A program made the position numbers and the translations under genes. From an uncultured Dorea sp. (GTDB taxonomy: Bacteria > Bacillota > Clostridia > Lachnospirales > Lachnospiraceae): 60,024 nucleotides of DNA. The stretch spans positions 1-60,024 of the forward strand of contig NZ_CAKRAH010000014.1 in NCBI RefSeq assembly GCF_934294775.1, in the 5' to 3' direction. The notes under the pieces are model-generated. The model worked only from the letters and a program-made list of their open reading frames with translations. It was not told the origin of the DNA and did not search any database. Numbering within the stretch: the first letter of the stretch is position 1; each line of letters opens with the position of its first letter. Positions 27,165 through 36,684 of this stretch are shown here, piece after piece.

Positions 27165-27737
27165 ATGGTACAAAAATGGGATTTTGAGGAATTGGATTTA
27201 AAAGGTGCATATCTTATTAAGCCTTTTTGGGCTTCTGATGATAGAGGTGGATTAATTAAAGATTATAACATTGAAGTATTCAAGGAACATGGTATTAATT
27301 ATGAGCTTAAAGAAGTATTTTATACAATTTCTAAAAGAGGAGTAATTAGAGCATCTCATTTTCAGATGATTAAACAGCAACCAAAGTTAGTTCGTTGTGT
27401 GAGCGGGCATGTTTTTGATGTTATTGTTGATTTAAGACCTGATTCGCCAACTTTTGGACAGTGGAAGGGGTTTCATTTAACAGGTGAAAATATGAATTCC
27501 TTATTGGTCCCAGCATATTTTGGTCATGGATATCTAGTGATTGAGGATTCAATTGTAAGTTATAAAGCAGCAGAAGTTTTTTATGGAAAAGGTGATTCGG
27601 GAATTATGTATAATGATTTGGATATCGGAATAGAGTGGCCATTTGAACTTATCGGTGGGAAAGAAAATCTGATTATAAGTGAGAAGGATTTAAACTTAAT
27701 GAGTTTTGCTCAATATAAAGATATTATGAAGAAATAA
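27165..27737 (+). CDS. RmlC-like NDP-4-keto-6-deoxyhexose 3,5-epimerase
   Basis: A 190-residue cupin. The RmlC signature is present in altered form: GVIRASHFQ (active-site histidine), LVRCVSGHVFDVIVDLR, SPTFGQW and the FGHGYLV block. It would epimerise C3 and/or C5 of the CDP-4-keto sugar made by RfbG; a dTDP substrate is possible but no RmlA/RmlB gene is nearby. AGGAGG precedes ATG 27165 by six bases. The 3,5-epimerase plus a ketoreductase without 3-deoxygenation genes suggests a CDP-6-deoxy-L-hexose such as 6-deoxy-altrose, as an inference. Confidence 0.88.
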   Translation: MVQKWDFEELDLKGAYLIKPFWASDDRGGLIKDYNIEVFKEHGINYELKEVFYTISKRGVIRASHFQMIKQQPKLVRCVSGHVFDVIVDLRPDSPTFGQWKGFHLTGENMNSLLVPAYFGHGYLVIEDSIVSYKAAEVFYGKGDSGIMYNDLDIGIEWPFELIGGKENLIISEKDLNLMSFAQYKDIMKK

Positions 27738-27741
27738 AACG

Positions 27742-27849
27742 ATGAGCAATTTGCTTGAAAAAGTATTATCAAGAGGAAATTCAAGAAAGTATAATGAATT
27801 AGTATTTGGTGGCGAGAGCTATATAGAAAAATGCAAATTTTATTTATAG
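27742..27849 (+). CDS. Short open frame of 35 residues, possible gene remnant
   Basis: An ATG four bases after the epimerase stop opens a 35-residue frame (MSNLLEKVLSRGNSRKYNEL at its start) ending in TAG. No clear ribosome binding site is seen. It may be the start of a deleted gene left at a cassette junction, or a small coupled peptide. No family is recognised. Confidence 0.25.
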   Translation: MSNLLEKVLSRGNSRKYNELVFGGESYIEKCKFYL

Positions 27850-27878
27850 ACAGAATATCGGAAAGGAGAAAGCTAAAG

Positions 27879-28913
27879 ATGAAAATAGGAATTATAGGTG
27901 CGTTTGGGTTTGATACATTGGATACAGGAGGACAGCCTGTAAAAACTAGAGCACTTTATCATGGCTTAACCGAACGATATGGTCAACAAAATATAGAATT
28001 TGTTGAAACAATGGGATGGAAAAAAAAACCACTGAAAGTGCTAAAACATTTTTTTAAGGTTGCAAATAAGTGTGATTGTCTTATTATGTTGCCAGCTGAG
28101 AATGGCTTAGGTGTTTTTGCAACATTATTAATGCTATATAAAAATAATAAAAAGATATATTATAATGTTATTGGAGGTTGGTTGCCAACATTCATTGAAA
28201 GAAAAAAAAGGATATGCAAACTTCTTCAACAATTCAATGGAATTTGGGTTGAAACAGCTCAAATGCAAAAAGATTTAGAAGTTCTTGGGTTAAACAACGT
28301 CACGATAATTCCTAATTTTAAAGATCTTACTATATTAAAAGAAAATGAGATGAATTATAATTATGAATATCCCTTACCGGTTTGTACTTTTTCACGTATA
28401 AATAAAGGAAAAGGCATTGAGGATGCTATTAATGCAGTTACGGCAATAAACCAAAAATATGGGAAAACAATATACAAACTTGATATATATGGAGCAATAG
28501 GTGAAGAATATGTAGATGAATTTAAAAAAATTAGAAGTAATTTTCCCGAATATATCTCATATAAAGGAATAGTTCCTGCAGATAAGAGCGTTGAGACTGT
28601 CAAGCAATACTTTTTGTTGCTATTTCCTACAAGGTTTTATACGGAAGGTATTCCTGGCACCTTGATCGATGCATATTGTGCAGGAGTACCGGTTATTTCT
28701 GCTTTATGGTTAAATTACGTTGGAGTATTTGAAAATGAAGTGACAGGGTATGGATATCCCTTTGGAGATGTTGAAAAATTTGAAAAACAATTAGAATATG
28801 CAGCTATGAATATTGAAAAAATTAATATGTTGAAAAAAAATTGTCTTTGCAAAGCTCATTTATTTTCAAAAGACATAGTAATAAATAATATTTGTAATTA
28901 TTTAGAAGCGTGA
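27879..28913 (+). CDS. GT4-type (GT-B) glycosyltransferase
   Basis: A 344-residue protein. The C-terminal half has the GT4 pattern: CTFSRINKGKGIEDAI after the linker, and LLFPTRFYTEGIPGTLIDAY with the catalytic-site EGIPG and following acidic/aromatic positions. The N-terminal half starts GIIGAFGFDTLDTGGQ, with the donor-side glycine loop. ATG 27879 follows AAAGGAG; an in-frame ATG at 27831 lies within the short upstream frame and has no such site. It works in the cytosol on undecaprenyl-linked repeat units. Confidence 0.88.
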   Translation: MKIGIIGAFGFDTLDTGGQPVKTRALYHGLTERYGQQNIEFVETMGWKKKPLKVLKHFFKVANKCDCLIMLPAENGLGVFATLLMLYKNNKKIYYNVIGGWLPTFIERKKRICKLLQQFNGIWVETAQMQKDLEVLGLNNVTIIPNFKDLTILKENEMNYNYEYPLPVCTFSRINKGKGIEDAINAVTAINQKYGKTIYKLDIYGAIGEEYVDEFKKIRSNFPEYISYKGIVPADKSVETVKQYFLLLFPTRFYTEGIPGTLIDAYCAGVPVISALWLNYVGVFENEVTGYGYPFGDVEKFEKQLEYAAMNIEKINMLKKNCLCKAHLFSKDIVINNICNYLEA

Positions 28914-28927
28914 AAAGAGGAATGTTT

Positions 28928-30028
28928 ATGAAAAGAGTGCTATGCCTAATAAGTTGTATGAATACTGGTGGTGCAGAAACCTTTTTAATGAAAATATACC
29001 GTCAGATAGATAAAACAAAATATCAAATGGATTTTTGTGTTAATATACAGCAAAAAGGTTTTTATGATAATGAAATAACGGCTTTAGGAGGGAAGCTTTA
29101 TTATATTCCATCAAAGTCAAGTAATGTAAGAGAATTTAAAAAACAGCTTGATGAACTGATAAGAAAAGAAAAGTATGAAGTAGTATTACGGATTACATCG
29201 AGTGCAGCTGGTTTTTTAGATTTGAAAGTTGCGAAAAAAGCGGGAGTAAAAAGATGCTGTGTTCGTTCCAGCAATTCTAGTGATGGTGGTAGTATGTTAT
29301 CAGTTATTGCACATAGAATGGGAAGGTTATTATATGACAAATACGTGGACGTTAAAATAGCGCCTTCTGATTTAGCAGCTAAATATACTTTTGGTAAAAA
29401 AGCATACGATAACCATGAAGTGAATATTTTACATAATGCTGTTGATACATCAATTTTTCAATATAAAGAAAGCTATCGTTCGAAAATTAGAAGTGAACTG
29501 GATATAGAAAAAGATGCAGTTGTTATTGGTCATATCGGACGCTTTTATGAACAAAAAAATCATGTTTTCTTAATAAAAATATTTGAGGAAATTTGCAAAA
29601 TCAATAAAGATGCATTACTTTTGTTAGTAGGTGATGGCCCGTTAGAGGGGAGTATTAGAGAGATGATAGAAAATCGTCATCTCGAAAATAGAGTTATCTT
29701 TTTAGGTGTACGATCAGATATAGAGCAAATACTTTCAGCTATGGATGTATTTGTATTACCTTCACTGTATGAAGGAATGCCAAATGTGGTTATCGAAGCA
29801 CAAGCAACTGGATTGCCAGTGGTACTATCAGATACTATAACACAAGAAGTGAATATTACCGGACTTGTTGATTTTTGTTCTTTATCGGAAGCAGAAAGTG
29901 TTTGGGCAAAAAAAGTTTTATCTAAGATAGGTATTAAACGAGAAAGCCGAGAACAGCAATTTATTAAAGAACAATATGATATTCAGTCTGTAGCAGATCA
30001 ATTTATTAAAATTATCTTTGGAGATTAA
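28928..30028 (+). CDS. GT4 glycosyltransferase (EpsF-like)
   Basis: A 366-residue GT-B enzyme. The N-terminus VLCLISCMNTGGAETFLM and the IDKTKYQMDF segment are typical of the EpsF subgroup; the C-terminus has GHIGRFYEQKNH, FLGVRSDIEQILSAMDVFVL and PSLYEGMPNVVIEAQATGLP with the E-x7-E motif. ATG 28928 was preferred to GTG 28910 because AGAGGA lies seven bases upstream. A paralogous enzyme lies at 42046-43140. Confidence 0.93.
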   Translation: MKRVLCLISCMNTGGAETFLMKIYRQIDKTKYQMDFCVNIQQKGFYDNEITALGGKLYYIPSKSSNVREFKKQLDELIRKEKYEVVLRITSSAAGFLDLKVAKKAGVKRCCVRSSNSSDGGSMLSVIAHRMGRLLYDKYVDVKIAPSDLAAKYTFGKKAYDNHEVNILHNAVDTSIFQYKESYRSKIRSELDIEKDAVVIGHIGRFYEQKNHVFLIKIFEEICKINKDALLLLVGDGPLEGSIREMIENRHLENRVIFLGVRSDIEQILSAMDVFVLPSLYEGMPNVVIEAQATGLPVVLSDTITQEVNITGLVDFCSLSEAESVWAKKVLSKIGIKRESREQQFIKEQYDIQSVADQFIKIIFGD

Positions 30029-30035
30029 AATTAAA

Positions 30036-31253
30036 ATGAAAATGGAAGTTGACAAAATATATGACAGAGTGTCTTGGTTATTACTTTTGATAATGTGTAG
30101 TTCATTTTTAATATATAATACAAGCCAGCTTAGTACAATCAGTGTAGCTATGTGTTGTGGATTACTTTTGTGTACAATGGCTCTTAGAAATCGAGGTCGT
30201 ATACGAGTACCTATTACTTTGTTTCATGTGATGGTAATGTTATTTGCCTTATTTTGTTTTGTGAGTTCATTATGGGCGGTAAATGGAGCAGAATCTCGCT
30301 CTAAGGCGATTACTATTGTAGAAATATTAATTTGCATGACCATTGTATTTTGGCGTTATTGCGATAGTGAGTCATCCAGAGATATATTATCGGTAATTAT
30401 GTGGAGTAGCGTAATAGTTACTTTATATTCACTGTATTATTATGGGATTTCACGCTTTTTGGCAATGGCATCTGGAACTGTGCGGATAGGAAATGATTAT
30501 GCAAATTCAAATGCAATTGGAATGTGGGCAGCTATATCAGCAGTATTATTTATTTATTTTATTTTGAATGAGGGAATGAAGTTAAAATATATTACGGTAA
30601 TCATGCCAATTATGCTTGTGGCTTTTTCACAAAGCCGTACAGCATTTATTGAATTAATTATCGGAATACTGTTGGTTGTCTTTTTTCGTTATAGAGAAAA
30701 AGAACATTTTTTTCAAGGCATTTTTCGTATAGTATTTGTGATACTAGTTATAGTAGCAGTCCTTTTTTTTGTTAGCCGTTTTCAAGTGTTTTCAGGTCTT
30801 AATGAAAGAATACAATCCTTGGTTGATTATTCACAGGGCAAGTCGGTTCGAGAAGGGTCAGTGATACAAAGAGAATTATATATTCAAGCGGGATGGAAGC
30901 AGTTTTTAAAAACGCCTATATTGGGCATAGGGATTGGTAATACAAGCCAAATAACAATGGCAGCAACAGGGCATAGTACATATTTACATAATAATTTTAT
31001 TGAATTATTAGCAAGTGGAGGAATAATAGGATTTGGTATTTATTATGGAATAATCTTATATTTAATAATCAAATTGATACCATTTGCATTAAAAAAGGAA
31101 TCAGTTTCGGATGCTTGTTTAATAGTATTAATAGTTCATACTATTGCTGATTATGGAACGGTATCTTACTATACTAAAGGAACTTATTTTATATTAGTAT
31201 TGTGCTTTTTACAGGTTTATATTAATTATAAAGGAATAAAAAAGATATATTAG
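30036..31253 (+). CDS. Polysaccharide polymerase / O-antigen ligase family (Wzy-like)
   Basis: A polytopic membrane protein of about 405 residues with roughly 10-12 membrane spans. The large extracytoplasmic loop contains GIGIGNTSQ and the conserved HNNFIELLASGG segment of the Wzy_C/O-antigen ligase family. It would polymerise repeat units on the outer face of the membrane. The start is uncertain: ATG 30036 lies 12 bases after GGAG and overlaps nothing; TTG 30018 and ATG 30042 are also in frame. Confidence 0.88.
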   Translation: MKMEVDKIYDRVSWLLLLIMCSSFLIYNTSQLSTISVAMCCGLLLCTMALRNRGRIRVPITLFHVMVMLFALFCFVSSLWAVNGAESRSKAITIVEILICMTIVFWRYCDSESSRDILSVIMWSSVIVTLYSLYYYGISRFLAMASGTVRIGNDYANSNAIGMWAAISAVLFIYFILNEGMKLKYITVIMPIMLVAFSQSRTAFIELIIGILLVVFFRYREKEHFFQGIFRIVFVILVIVAVLFFVSRFQVFSGLNERIQSLVDYSQGKSVREGSVIQRELYIQAGWKQFLKTPILGIGIGNTSQITMAATGHSTYLHNNFIELLASGGIIGFGIYYGIILYLIIKLIPFALKKESVSDACLIVLIVHTIADYGTVSYYTKGTYFILVLCFLQVYINYKGIKKIY

Positions 31254-31355
31254 AATTGAAGGATAATTAATTCATAAAATGTTAAATGAAGCTTTTTATT
31301 CATTGATATAAAAAAATAATTTCCTGGAAATTGTAAATGTATGCGAGGTTTGAAA

Positions 31356-31880
31356 ATGAACAATTTTAAAGAGATGTATTCTGCTGATTTGGATAGATAT
31401 GAAGGAAAGCCAGATGCATATTTAAAAAAATTTCACTTTTATTTTAGAAAATGCCAATCGACGGAGAATCCCTTTTTTCTTGCAATATACCGTTTTTGGT
31501 TTAAAAAGATTAAGGAAAAACATGGGATTGAATTATATTATAAAACGCAAATAGGAAAAGGTTTTCATTTAGGACATCCATTTAATATTACTATAAATGA
31601 AAATGTTGTTATTGGAAACAATTGTAATATCCATAAGGGAGTTTGCATTGGACAAGAAAACAGAGGAAGCCGAAAAGGTGTGCCTCAGATAGGCAATTGT
31701 TGTTGGATTGGAATTAATGCTGTAATTGTCGGTAATATACATATTGGAGACGATGTACTCATTGCACCTAACACTTATGTTAATTGCGATATTCCGAGCC
31801 ATTCTATAGTGTTTGGAAACCCATGTATAATAAAACAACACGAAAAAGCTACAGAAGGTTATATTAATCATAAAGTATGA
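31356..31880 (+). CDS. Hexapeptide-repeat O-acetyltransferase (serine acetyltransferase-like)
   Basis: A 174-residue left-handed beta-helix enzyme. The repeats include IGKGFHLGHPFNITI, VVIGNNCNIHKGVCIG, IGNCCWIGINAVIVG and IHIGDDVLIAPNTYV; the ending VFGNPCIIKQ is typical of capsule acetyltransferases of the CysE-like group. The likely role is O-acetylation of the polysaccharide from acetyl-CoA. ATG 31356 lies eight bases after GAGG; ATG 31341 is an alternative. Confidence 0.87.
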   Translation: MNNFKEMYSADLDRYEGKPDAYLKKFHFYFRKCQSTENPFFLAIYRFWFKKIKEKHGIELYYKTQIGKGFHLGHPFNITINENVVIGNNCNIHKGVCIGQENRGSRKGVPQIGNCCWIGINAVIVGNIHIGDDVLIAPNTYVNCDIPSHSIVFGNPCIIKQHEKATEGYINHKV

Positions 31881-31890
31881 GGTGAAAAAT

Positions 31891-33024
31891 ATGAAGAAGG
31901 TACTTATTGTTATGTATAATACTTTTAATGCTGGTGGAATCCAAAAAGTCGTAATGAATATAGTGGAATCTTTATCCAGCAATTATACATTTGATATCCT
32001 ATGCTTCCAAAAAGAACAGGGCGGTTTGGAAGAGGAATTTTTGGCTTATGGAGGAAAAATTATAAAAGTACCTGTGTATTACCAAGGCACTAGTAAAATT
32101 CGAAGACGTATGGATTTTTATTTGCGAGGATTTAAAATATATAGAGCAGTTTTAAGTACAATAAAAAAGCAAGGTCCGTATGATATTATTCATTGTCATA
32201 ATTCATATGAAAGTGGGATTTGTTTGAAAGCAGCTAAGAAAATGAACGTACCGATTAGAATAGCCCATTCGCATACAAATTTCTCTTATAAGGAAAATGT
32301 CATTAGAAAGCTATACGAAAAAGTATATCGATACTTGATATACAGATGTGCAACTCATATGGTTGGCTGTTCAGTTAAGGCTGTTGAAAGTTTATTTGGC
32401 AAGTATAGGGATAAAGCAATAGTAATTAATAATGGCGTTGATATGAGCAAGTTTAATCCAGATTTATATCTAGAAAAAACGAATGTAGATGATGCAATAC
32501 AATTAATACAAATCGCAACCTTTTCAGAAAACAAGAATCAAATCTTTACAATAAATGTTTTGGATGAGCTGATAAAACGCAATGTGCAGGCAAGTTTAAG
32601 ATTTGTTGGTCGCTATTCAGATCAAAAATCTGAACAGTACTATCACGAAATGAAAAATCTGATTTATGAAAAACATTTAGATAAGTATATACAATTTTTG
32701 CCATCAAATACAGATGTTGCACAGGCTTTGTCAGAAAGTGATATTTTAATTTTTCCTTCTTATACGGAAGGATTTCCGCTTGTTCCATTGGAAGCTCAGG
32801 CAATGCAGAAAAAATGTTATATTTCAGATAGCGTGACAAATGAAATAGATTGTGGAGGTTGTACATTTTTTAGTATTGACAAAGGTTCAGCCAGTTGTGC
32901 TGGAAGGATAATTAATGATATTAAAACAGGAAAAATAAAGGGCAGAAAATATGATATGCGTAGATTTGAAAGTGAAGTAATTATTGATCAATATAAATCT
33001 CTTTATAGGGGTGAACTAATATGA
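31891..33024 (+). CDS. GT4 glycosyltransferase (EpsF-like)
   Basis: A 377-residue GT-B enzyme. Hallmarks are VLIVMYNTFNAGGIQKVVM at the N-terminus, the HCHNSYESG and RIAHSHTNFS segments, and the C-terminal IQIATFSENKNQ and FPSYTEGFPLVPLEAQAM (E-x7-E). Start ATG 31891 lies eight bases behind TGAGG; GTG 31882 is in frame but overlaps that site. The next gene overlaps its end by four bases, indicating coupled translation. Confidence 0.92.
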   Translation: MKKVLIVMYNTFNAGGIQKVVMNIVESLSSNYTFDILCFQKEQGGLEEEFLAYGGKIIKVPVYYQGTSKIRRRMDFYLRGFKIYRAVLSTIKKQGPYDIIHCHNSYESGICLKAAKKMNVPIRIAHSHTNFSYKENVIRKLYEKVYRYLIYRCATHMVGCSVKAVESLFGKYRDKAIVINNGVDMSKFNPDLYLEKTNVDDAIQLIQIATFSENKNQIFTINVLDELIKRNVQASLRFVGRYSDQKSEQYYHEMKNLIYEKHLDKYIQFLPSNTDVAQALSESDILIFPSYTEGFPLVPLEAQAMQKKCYISDSVTNEIDCGGCTFFSIDKGSASCAGRIINDIKTGKIKGRKYDMRRFESEVIIDQYKSLYRGELI

Positions 33025-34178
33025 GGTATATAAAAGCCATATTTAGAAAATCGAAATTTTATTTGTTTTTTATTATTGCTATTATAGCAAAAAAAAGACG
33101 AAATGATGTGTGGATTATATCAGAAAGAGGAACGGATGCAAGAGATAATGCTTATTTTTTTTGCAGGTGGCTTTCAAAGAATCATCCGGAAATTAAAGTT
33201 TGGTATGTGATTGATCATAAATCAGCAGATTATAATAAACTGGGAAAGAATATTAGAACAGTTCAAAGAAATTCCTTTAAACACTACTTGATATATTGTG
33301 AAGCAGCAATCAGAATTTCTACACATGCATGGGGAGGCGATATTCCAATACCAGATTATTATAAAAATAGTCTTTTTAGAAAATTTGATAAACATAAATT
33401 TGTTTTTTTGCAACATGGAATAATTAAGGACTATCTACCAGGATTAACATACCCTGTAATAAAGCCAGATATTTTTATATGCTCTGCTAAACCAGAATAC
33501 GACTATGTAAAAGCATCTTTTGGACATCCAAAAGGAGTAGTTAAATATACGGGATTAGCTCGTTTTGATAATTTGCATAAGCATATTGAGAAAAATCAGA
33601 TTTTAATTATGCCAACATTTCGAAAGTGGCTGCAGGGAATCAGTGTGGAAGATTTTTTGAATTCAGAGTACTTTATGAAATGGAATGATGTACTTAATAA
33701 TCCAGAATTGTGTTCTTTGTTAAAAGTAAATGATTTGGAACTGATCTTTTATCCGCATTATGAAATGCAGAAATATGTAAGTTGCTTTAAAAGTCAGAGT
33801 CAATATATTAAAATTGCAGATTTTACCCATTATGATGTTCAGCAATTGTTAATGGAGTCAAAAATTTTGATTACAGATTTTTCGAGTGTGTTTTTTGATT
33901 TTGCATATATGCGGAAACCGGTTATATATTACCAATTCGACAGAGATCATTATATCAAAGATCATTATGACTTTACGAAGGGATATTTTGATTATGGTAC
34001 TATGGGATTCGGAGAAGTTGTTTTTTCTCTGAATAAACTGATAAATGAAATCGGAACATGTATCGATCATGGTTGTAAATTGGTAGAGGAGTATAACGAA
34101 CAAGTTGACAAATTTTTTGAGTTGCATGATCAGAATAATTGTGAAAGAATTTATCAGGAAATTCAGAAAATTTTATAG
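33021..34178 (+). CDS. CDP-glycerol glycerophosphotransferase family protein (TagB/TagF-like)
   Basis: A 385-residue protein with a hydrophobic N-terminus (LFFIIAIIAK) and the family core: WIISERGTDARDNAYFF, HKFVFLQHGIIKDYL, YTGLARFDNL, MPTFRKWL and LITDFSSVFFDFAYM. Such enzymes transfer glycerol- or ribitol-phosphate from CDP-alditols in teichoic acids, or decorate capsules with polyol phosphate. No CDP-glycerol synthase (TagD) gene is in the window, so the donor would come from elsewhere. ATG overlaps the preceding gene by four bases. Confidence 0.9.
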   Translation: MRYIKAIFRKSKFYLFFIIAIIAKKRRNDVWIISERGTDARDNAYFFCRWLSKNHPEIKVWYVIDHKSADYNKLGKNIRTVQRNSFKHYLIYCEAAIRISTHAWGGDIPIPDYYKNSLFRKFDKHKFVFLQHGIIKDYLPGLTYPVIKPDIFICSAKPEYDYVKASFGHPKGVVKYTGLARFDNLHKHIEKNQILIMPTFRKWLQGISVEDFLNSEYFMKWNDVLNNPELCSLLKVNDLELIFYPHYEMQKYVSCFKSQSQYIKIADFTHYDVQQLLMESKILITDFSSVFFDFAYMRKPVIYYQFDRDHYIKDHYDFTKGYFDYGTMGFGEVVFSLNKLINEIGTCIDHGCKLVEEYNEQVDKFFELHDQNNCERIYQEIQKIL

Positions 34179-34195
34179 TAGAGGAGTAAGAAAAA

Positions 34196-35197
34196 ATGAG
34201 TGGAATCGGTGTTAGTATTTTATGTTTAGCGTTTAATCATGAAAAATATATCAGAGATACTATTGAAGGTTTTTTACTGCAAAAGACTACATTTCCTATT
34301 GAAATTATAATTAATGAGGATTGCTCGACAGATGATACAGCGGCAATTATTCATGAATATGAAAAAAAGTACCCTGAAATCATCAAACCAATTTATCATA
34401 AAAAGAATGTATATTCGCAAGGAATTAACATTAATGCGGAGTACATGCTTCCATTAGCAACAGGAAAATATGTGGCATTATGCGATGGAGATGATTATTG
34501 GACAGATCCATATAAATTACAGAAACAATATGACGCAATGGAAGCAAACCCAACTTGTCAGATGTGTCTTCATAGAGTTAAAGAAATTAATGATAAAGAA
34601 CAACTAGATAAAGAACTTACAATTCCAACAACTGAATTGAAAACAGGAATGTACAAATCAGTTGATTTTATGAAGTTTTTAGGAGAAGGGAACTTTTTTA
34701 ATGAAGTATGTTACTTTTTTAGAAGAGAGGAATACACTTATTATCAAAAGAATTATCCTAAATTTGCTCAAGCATTTATGAAAAATAGAAGTGATGATGT
34801 ACCGATGCTGTTATACTTTGGCCAATTAGGAGATATTTATTATATTAATGAATCATTGGCTGTTTACAGACGTTTTACATCAGGAAGTTGGAGTGAGGAT
34901 AATAAAAATACGAGCAGAGAAAAATATATTCGTTTTTGCGAGAACTCAATTAATGCGTATAAAGAATATAATGTATTTACGAATGACAAGTATGCAGTAG
35001 AACTTGAAAGATGGCAACGTTTTTTTGCTTTTAAAAAAGCAGAAACGGAAAAAAATTATAAAGAGATGATTTTAGAAAAATATTCAGATATTTTTTCAAG
35101 ACAGAGTTATAATTATCAAAAGCGAATAAGATTACAAGCGAAATTTGGTAAGCCTTGTATTTGGTTGTTTCAAATAAAAGACTTGCTACAGCATTAA
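34196..35197 (+). CDS. GT2 glycosyltransferase
   Basis: A 333-residue GT-A enzyme with VSILCLAFNHEKYI at the N-terminus, NEDCSTDDT for nucleotide binding, and ALCDGDDYW as the metal-binding DxD-like site. The C-terminal 120 residues are helical and basic. The layout resembles capsule glycosyltransferases of Gram-positive bacteria. GAGGAG lies nine bases before ATG 34196. Sugar specificity cannot be assigned. Confidence 0.92.
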   Translation: MSGIGVSILCLAFNHEKYIRDTIEGFLLQKTTFPIEIIINEDCSTDDTAAIIHEYEKKYPEIIKPIYHKKNVYSQGININAEYMLPLATGKYVALCDGDDYWTDPYKLQKQYDAMEANPTCQMCLHRVKEINDKEQLDKELTIPTTELKTGMYKSVDFMKFLGEGNFFNEVCYFFRREEYTYYQKNYPKFAQAFMKNRSDDVPMLLYFGQLGDIYYINESLAVYRRFTSGSWSEDNKNTSREKYIRFCENSINAYKEYNVFTNDKYAVELERWQRFFAFKKAETEKNYKEMILEKYSDIFSRQSYNYQKRIRLQAKFGKPCIWLFQIKDLLQH

Positions 35198-35225
35198 TAA
35201 ATTTAGTAATAGAAAAGAGGACAAG

Positions 35226-36671
35226 TTGTTGAATTCTGATAAAAAAAATATCTCATCTAATATTATGTGGCGATTTATGGAAAAATTTAGTGCAAAATTC
35301 GTTACGTTTTTTGTTTCAATAATACTTGCAAGATTATTAGAGCCTTCGGCTTATGGAACAGTTGCTCTGATAACAGTATTTACAACAATATTAGAAGTTT
35401 TTGTAGATAGTGGTCTGGGCAACGCATTGATTCAAAAAAAAGATGCGGATGATTTAGATTTTTCAAGCGTTTTTTTCTTTAATATAGCAATGTGCACAGT
35501 GTTGTATTTACTTATGTTTTTTGCGGCTCCTTTAATTGCAGAATTTTATGATATTCCAGAACTTGTACCGATTGTAAGGGTACAAAGTATAACTATCCTT
35601 ATATCAGGGGTTAAAAATATTCAATATGCGTATGTATCTAGAGAAATGATATTTCGAAAATTTTTCTTTGCAACATTATTCGGAACTATTGTATCCGCAA
35701 TAGTAGGACTTGCAATGGCTGTTGCAGGATTTGGTGTGTGGGCTTTGGTTGCACAACCATTGGTTAATTATACAATAGATACAATTGTGCTTTGGATTAC
35801 GGTTCAATGGAGACCGAAATTAATTTTTTCATGGACCCGTTTGAAAGGATTGCTTTCTTATGGATGGAAACTTTTAATTGCAAAGTTGGTAAATACGACT
35901 TATATGAAGATGAGAGATCTTTTGATTGGAAAAATATACTCTACTTCAGATTTGGCCTTTTTTAATAAAGGAGATACATTTCCAGCTGTGATTGTTCCGA
36001 ACATTACGGCTTCGGTTGATGCTGTGATGTTTCCTGCAATGGCAAAGGAACAAGATAATAAAACTCGAGTGAGGGAACTTGTAAAAAAATCTATTCACAC
36101 TAGTTCTTATCTTGTAATTCCGATGATGACAGGATTGATTGCCTGTGCGAATCCCCTTATAAGGGTTCTTCTTACAGAAAAGTGGTTACCATGTGTTCCG
36201 TTTCTATATATGTTTTGTGTGGTATATGCATTTTGGCCTTTTTCAATTGCTAATTTAAATGCAATTAAAGCACTTGGTCACAGTGAAAAAATATTAAAGT
36301 TGGAAGTAATAGAGCGAATTTTTAGTATTGCTTTATTGATTCTTACGTTGAAAATGGGAGTTTTTTGGATTGGAATTAGTTATGTAGCTGGTGAAATCTT
36401 CAGTACAATTCTTTGTGCAATACCAAATAGAAAGCTTATTGGTTATGGATTTATACGACAATTTATCGATTTAATTCCATTACTATTTGCTTCTATCGTA
36501 ATGGGGGGAATTGCGTATTCAATTCAATTTTTAGGACTTTCAGATATTCTTACTTTGGTTATTCAAGTTATAGTAGGTGTATTAGTCTATTTAATCCTGT
36601 CATGGCTGTTAAAATTGCAAGGTTTTATATATTTTTATAGTATTTTTAAAACAAAAATTTTGAAAAGATAA
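35226..36671 (+). CDS. Oligosaccharide flippase (MOP superfamily, Wzx/TuaB-like)
   Basis: A 481-residue membrane protein with about 12-14 spans. The N-terminal pattern NIMWRFMEKFSAKFVTFFVS and ARLLEPSAYG is typical of the lipopolysaccharide/teichuronic exporter branch of the MOP family. It should flip undecaprenyl-linked repeat units of this cluster. It is the only flippase seen in the window, although two polymerases and two initiating transferases are present. The start is TTG 35226 (or 35229), five bases behind AGAGG. Confidence 0.92.
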   Translation: MLNSDKKNISSNIMWRFMEKFSAKFVTFFVSIILARLLEPSAYGTVALITVFTTILEVFVDSGLGNALIQKKDADDLDFSSVFFFNIAMCTVLYLLMFFAAPLIAEFYDIPELVPIVRVQSITILISGVKNIQYAYVSREMIFRKFFFATLFGTIVSAIVGLAMAVAGFGVWALVAQPLVNYTIDTIVLWITVQWRPKLIFSWTRLKGLLSYGWKLLIAKLVNTTYMKMRDLLIGKIYSTSDLAFFNKGDTFPAVIVPNITASVDAVMFPAMAKEQDNKTRVRELVKKSIHTSSYLVIPMMTGLIACANPLIRVLLTEKWLPCVPFLYMFCVVYAFWPFSIANLNAIKALGHSEKILKLEVIERIFSIALLILTLKMGVFWIGISYVAGEIFSTILCAIPNRKLIGYGFIRQFIDLIPLLFASIVMGGIAYSIQFLGLSDILTLVIQVIVGVLVYLILSWLLKLQGFIYFYSIFKTKILKR

Positions 36672-36684
36672 GGAATACATAACT

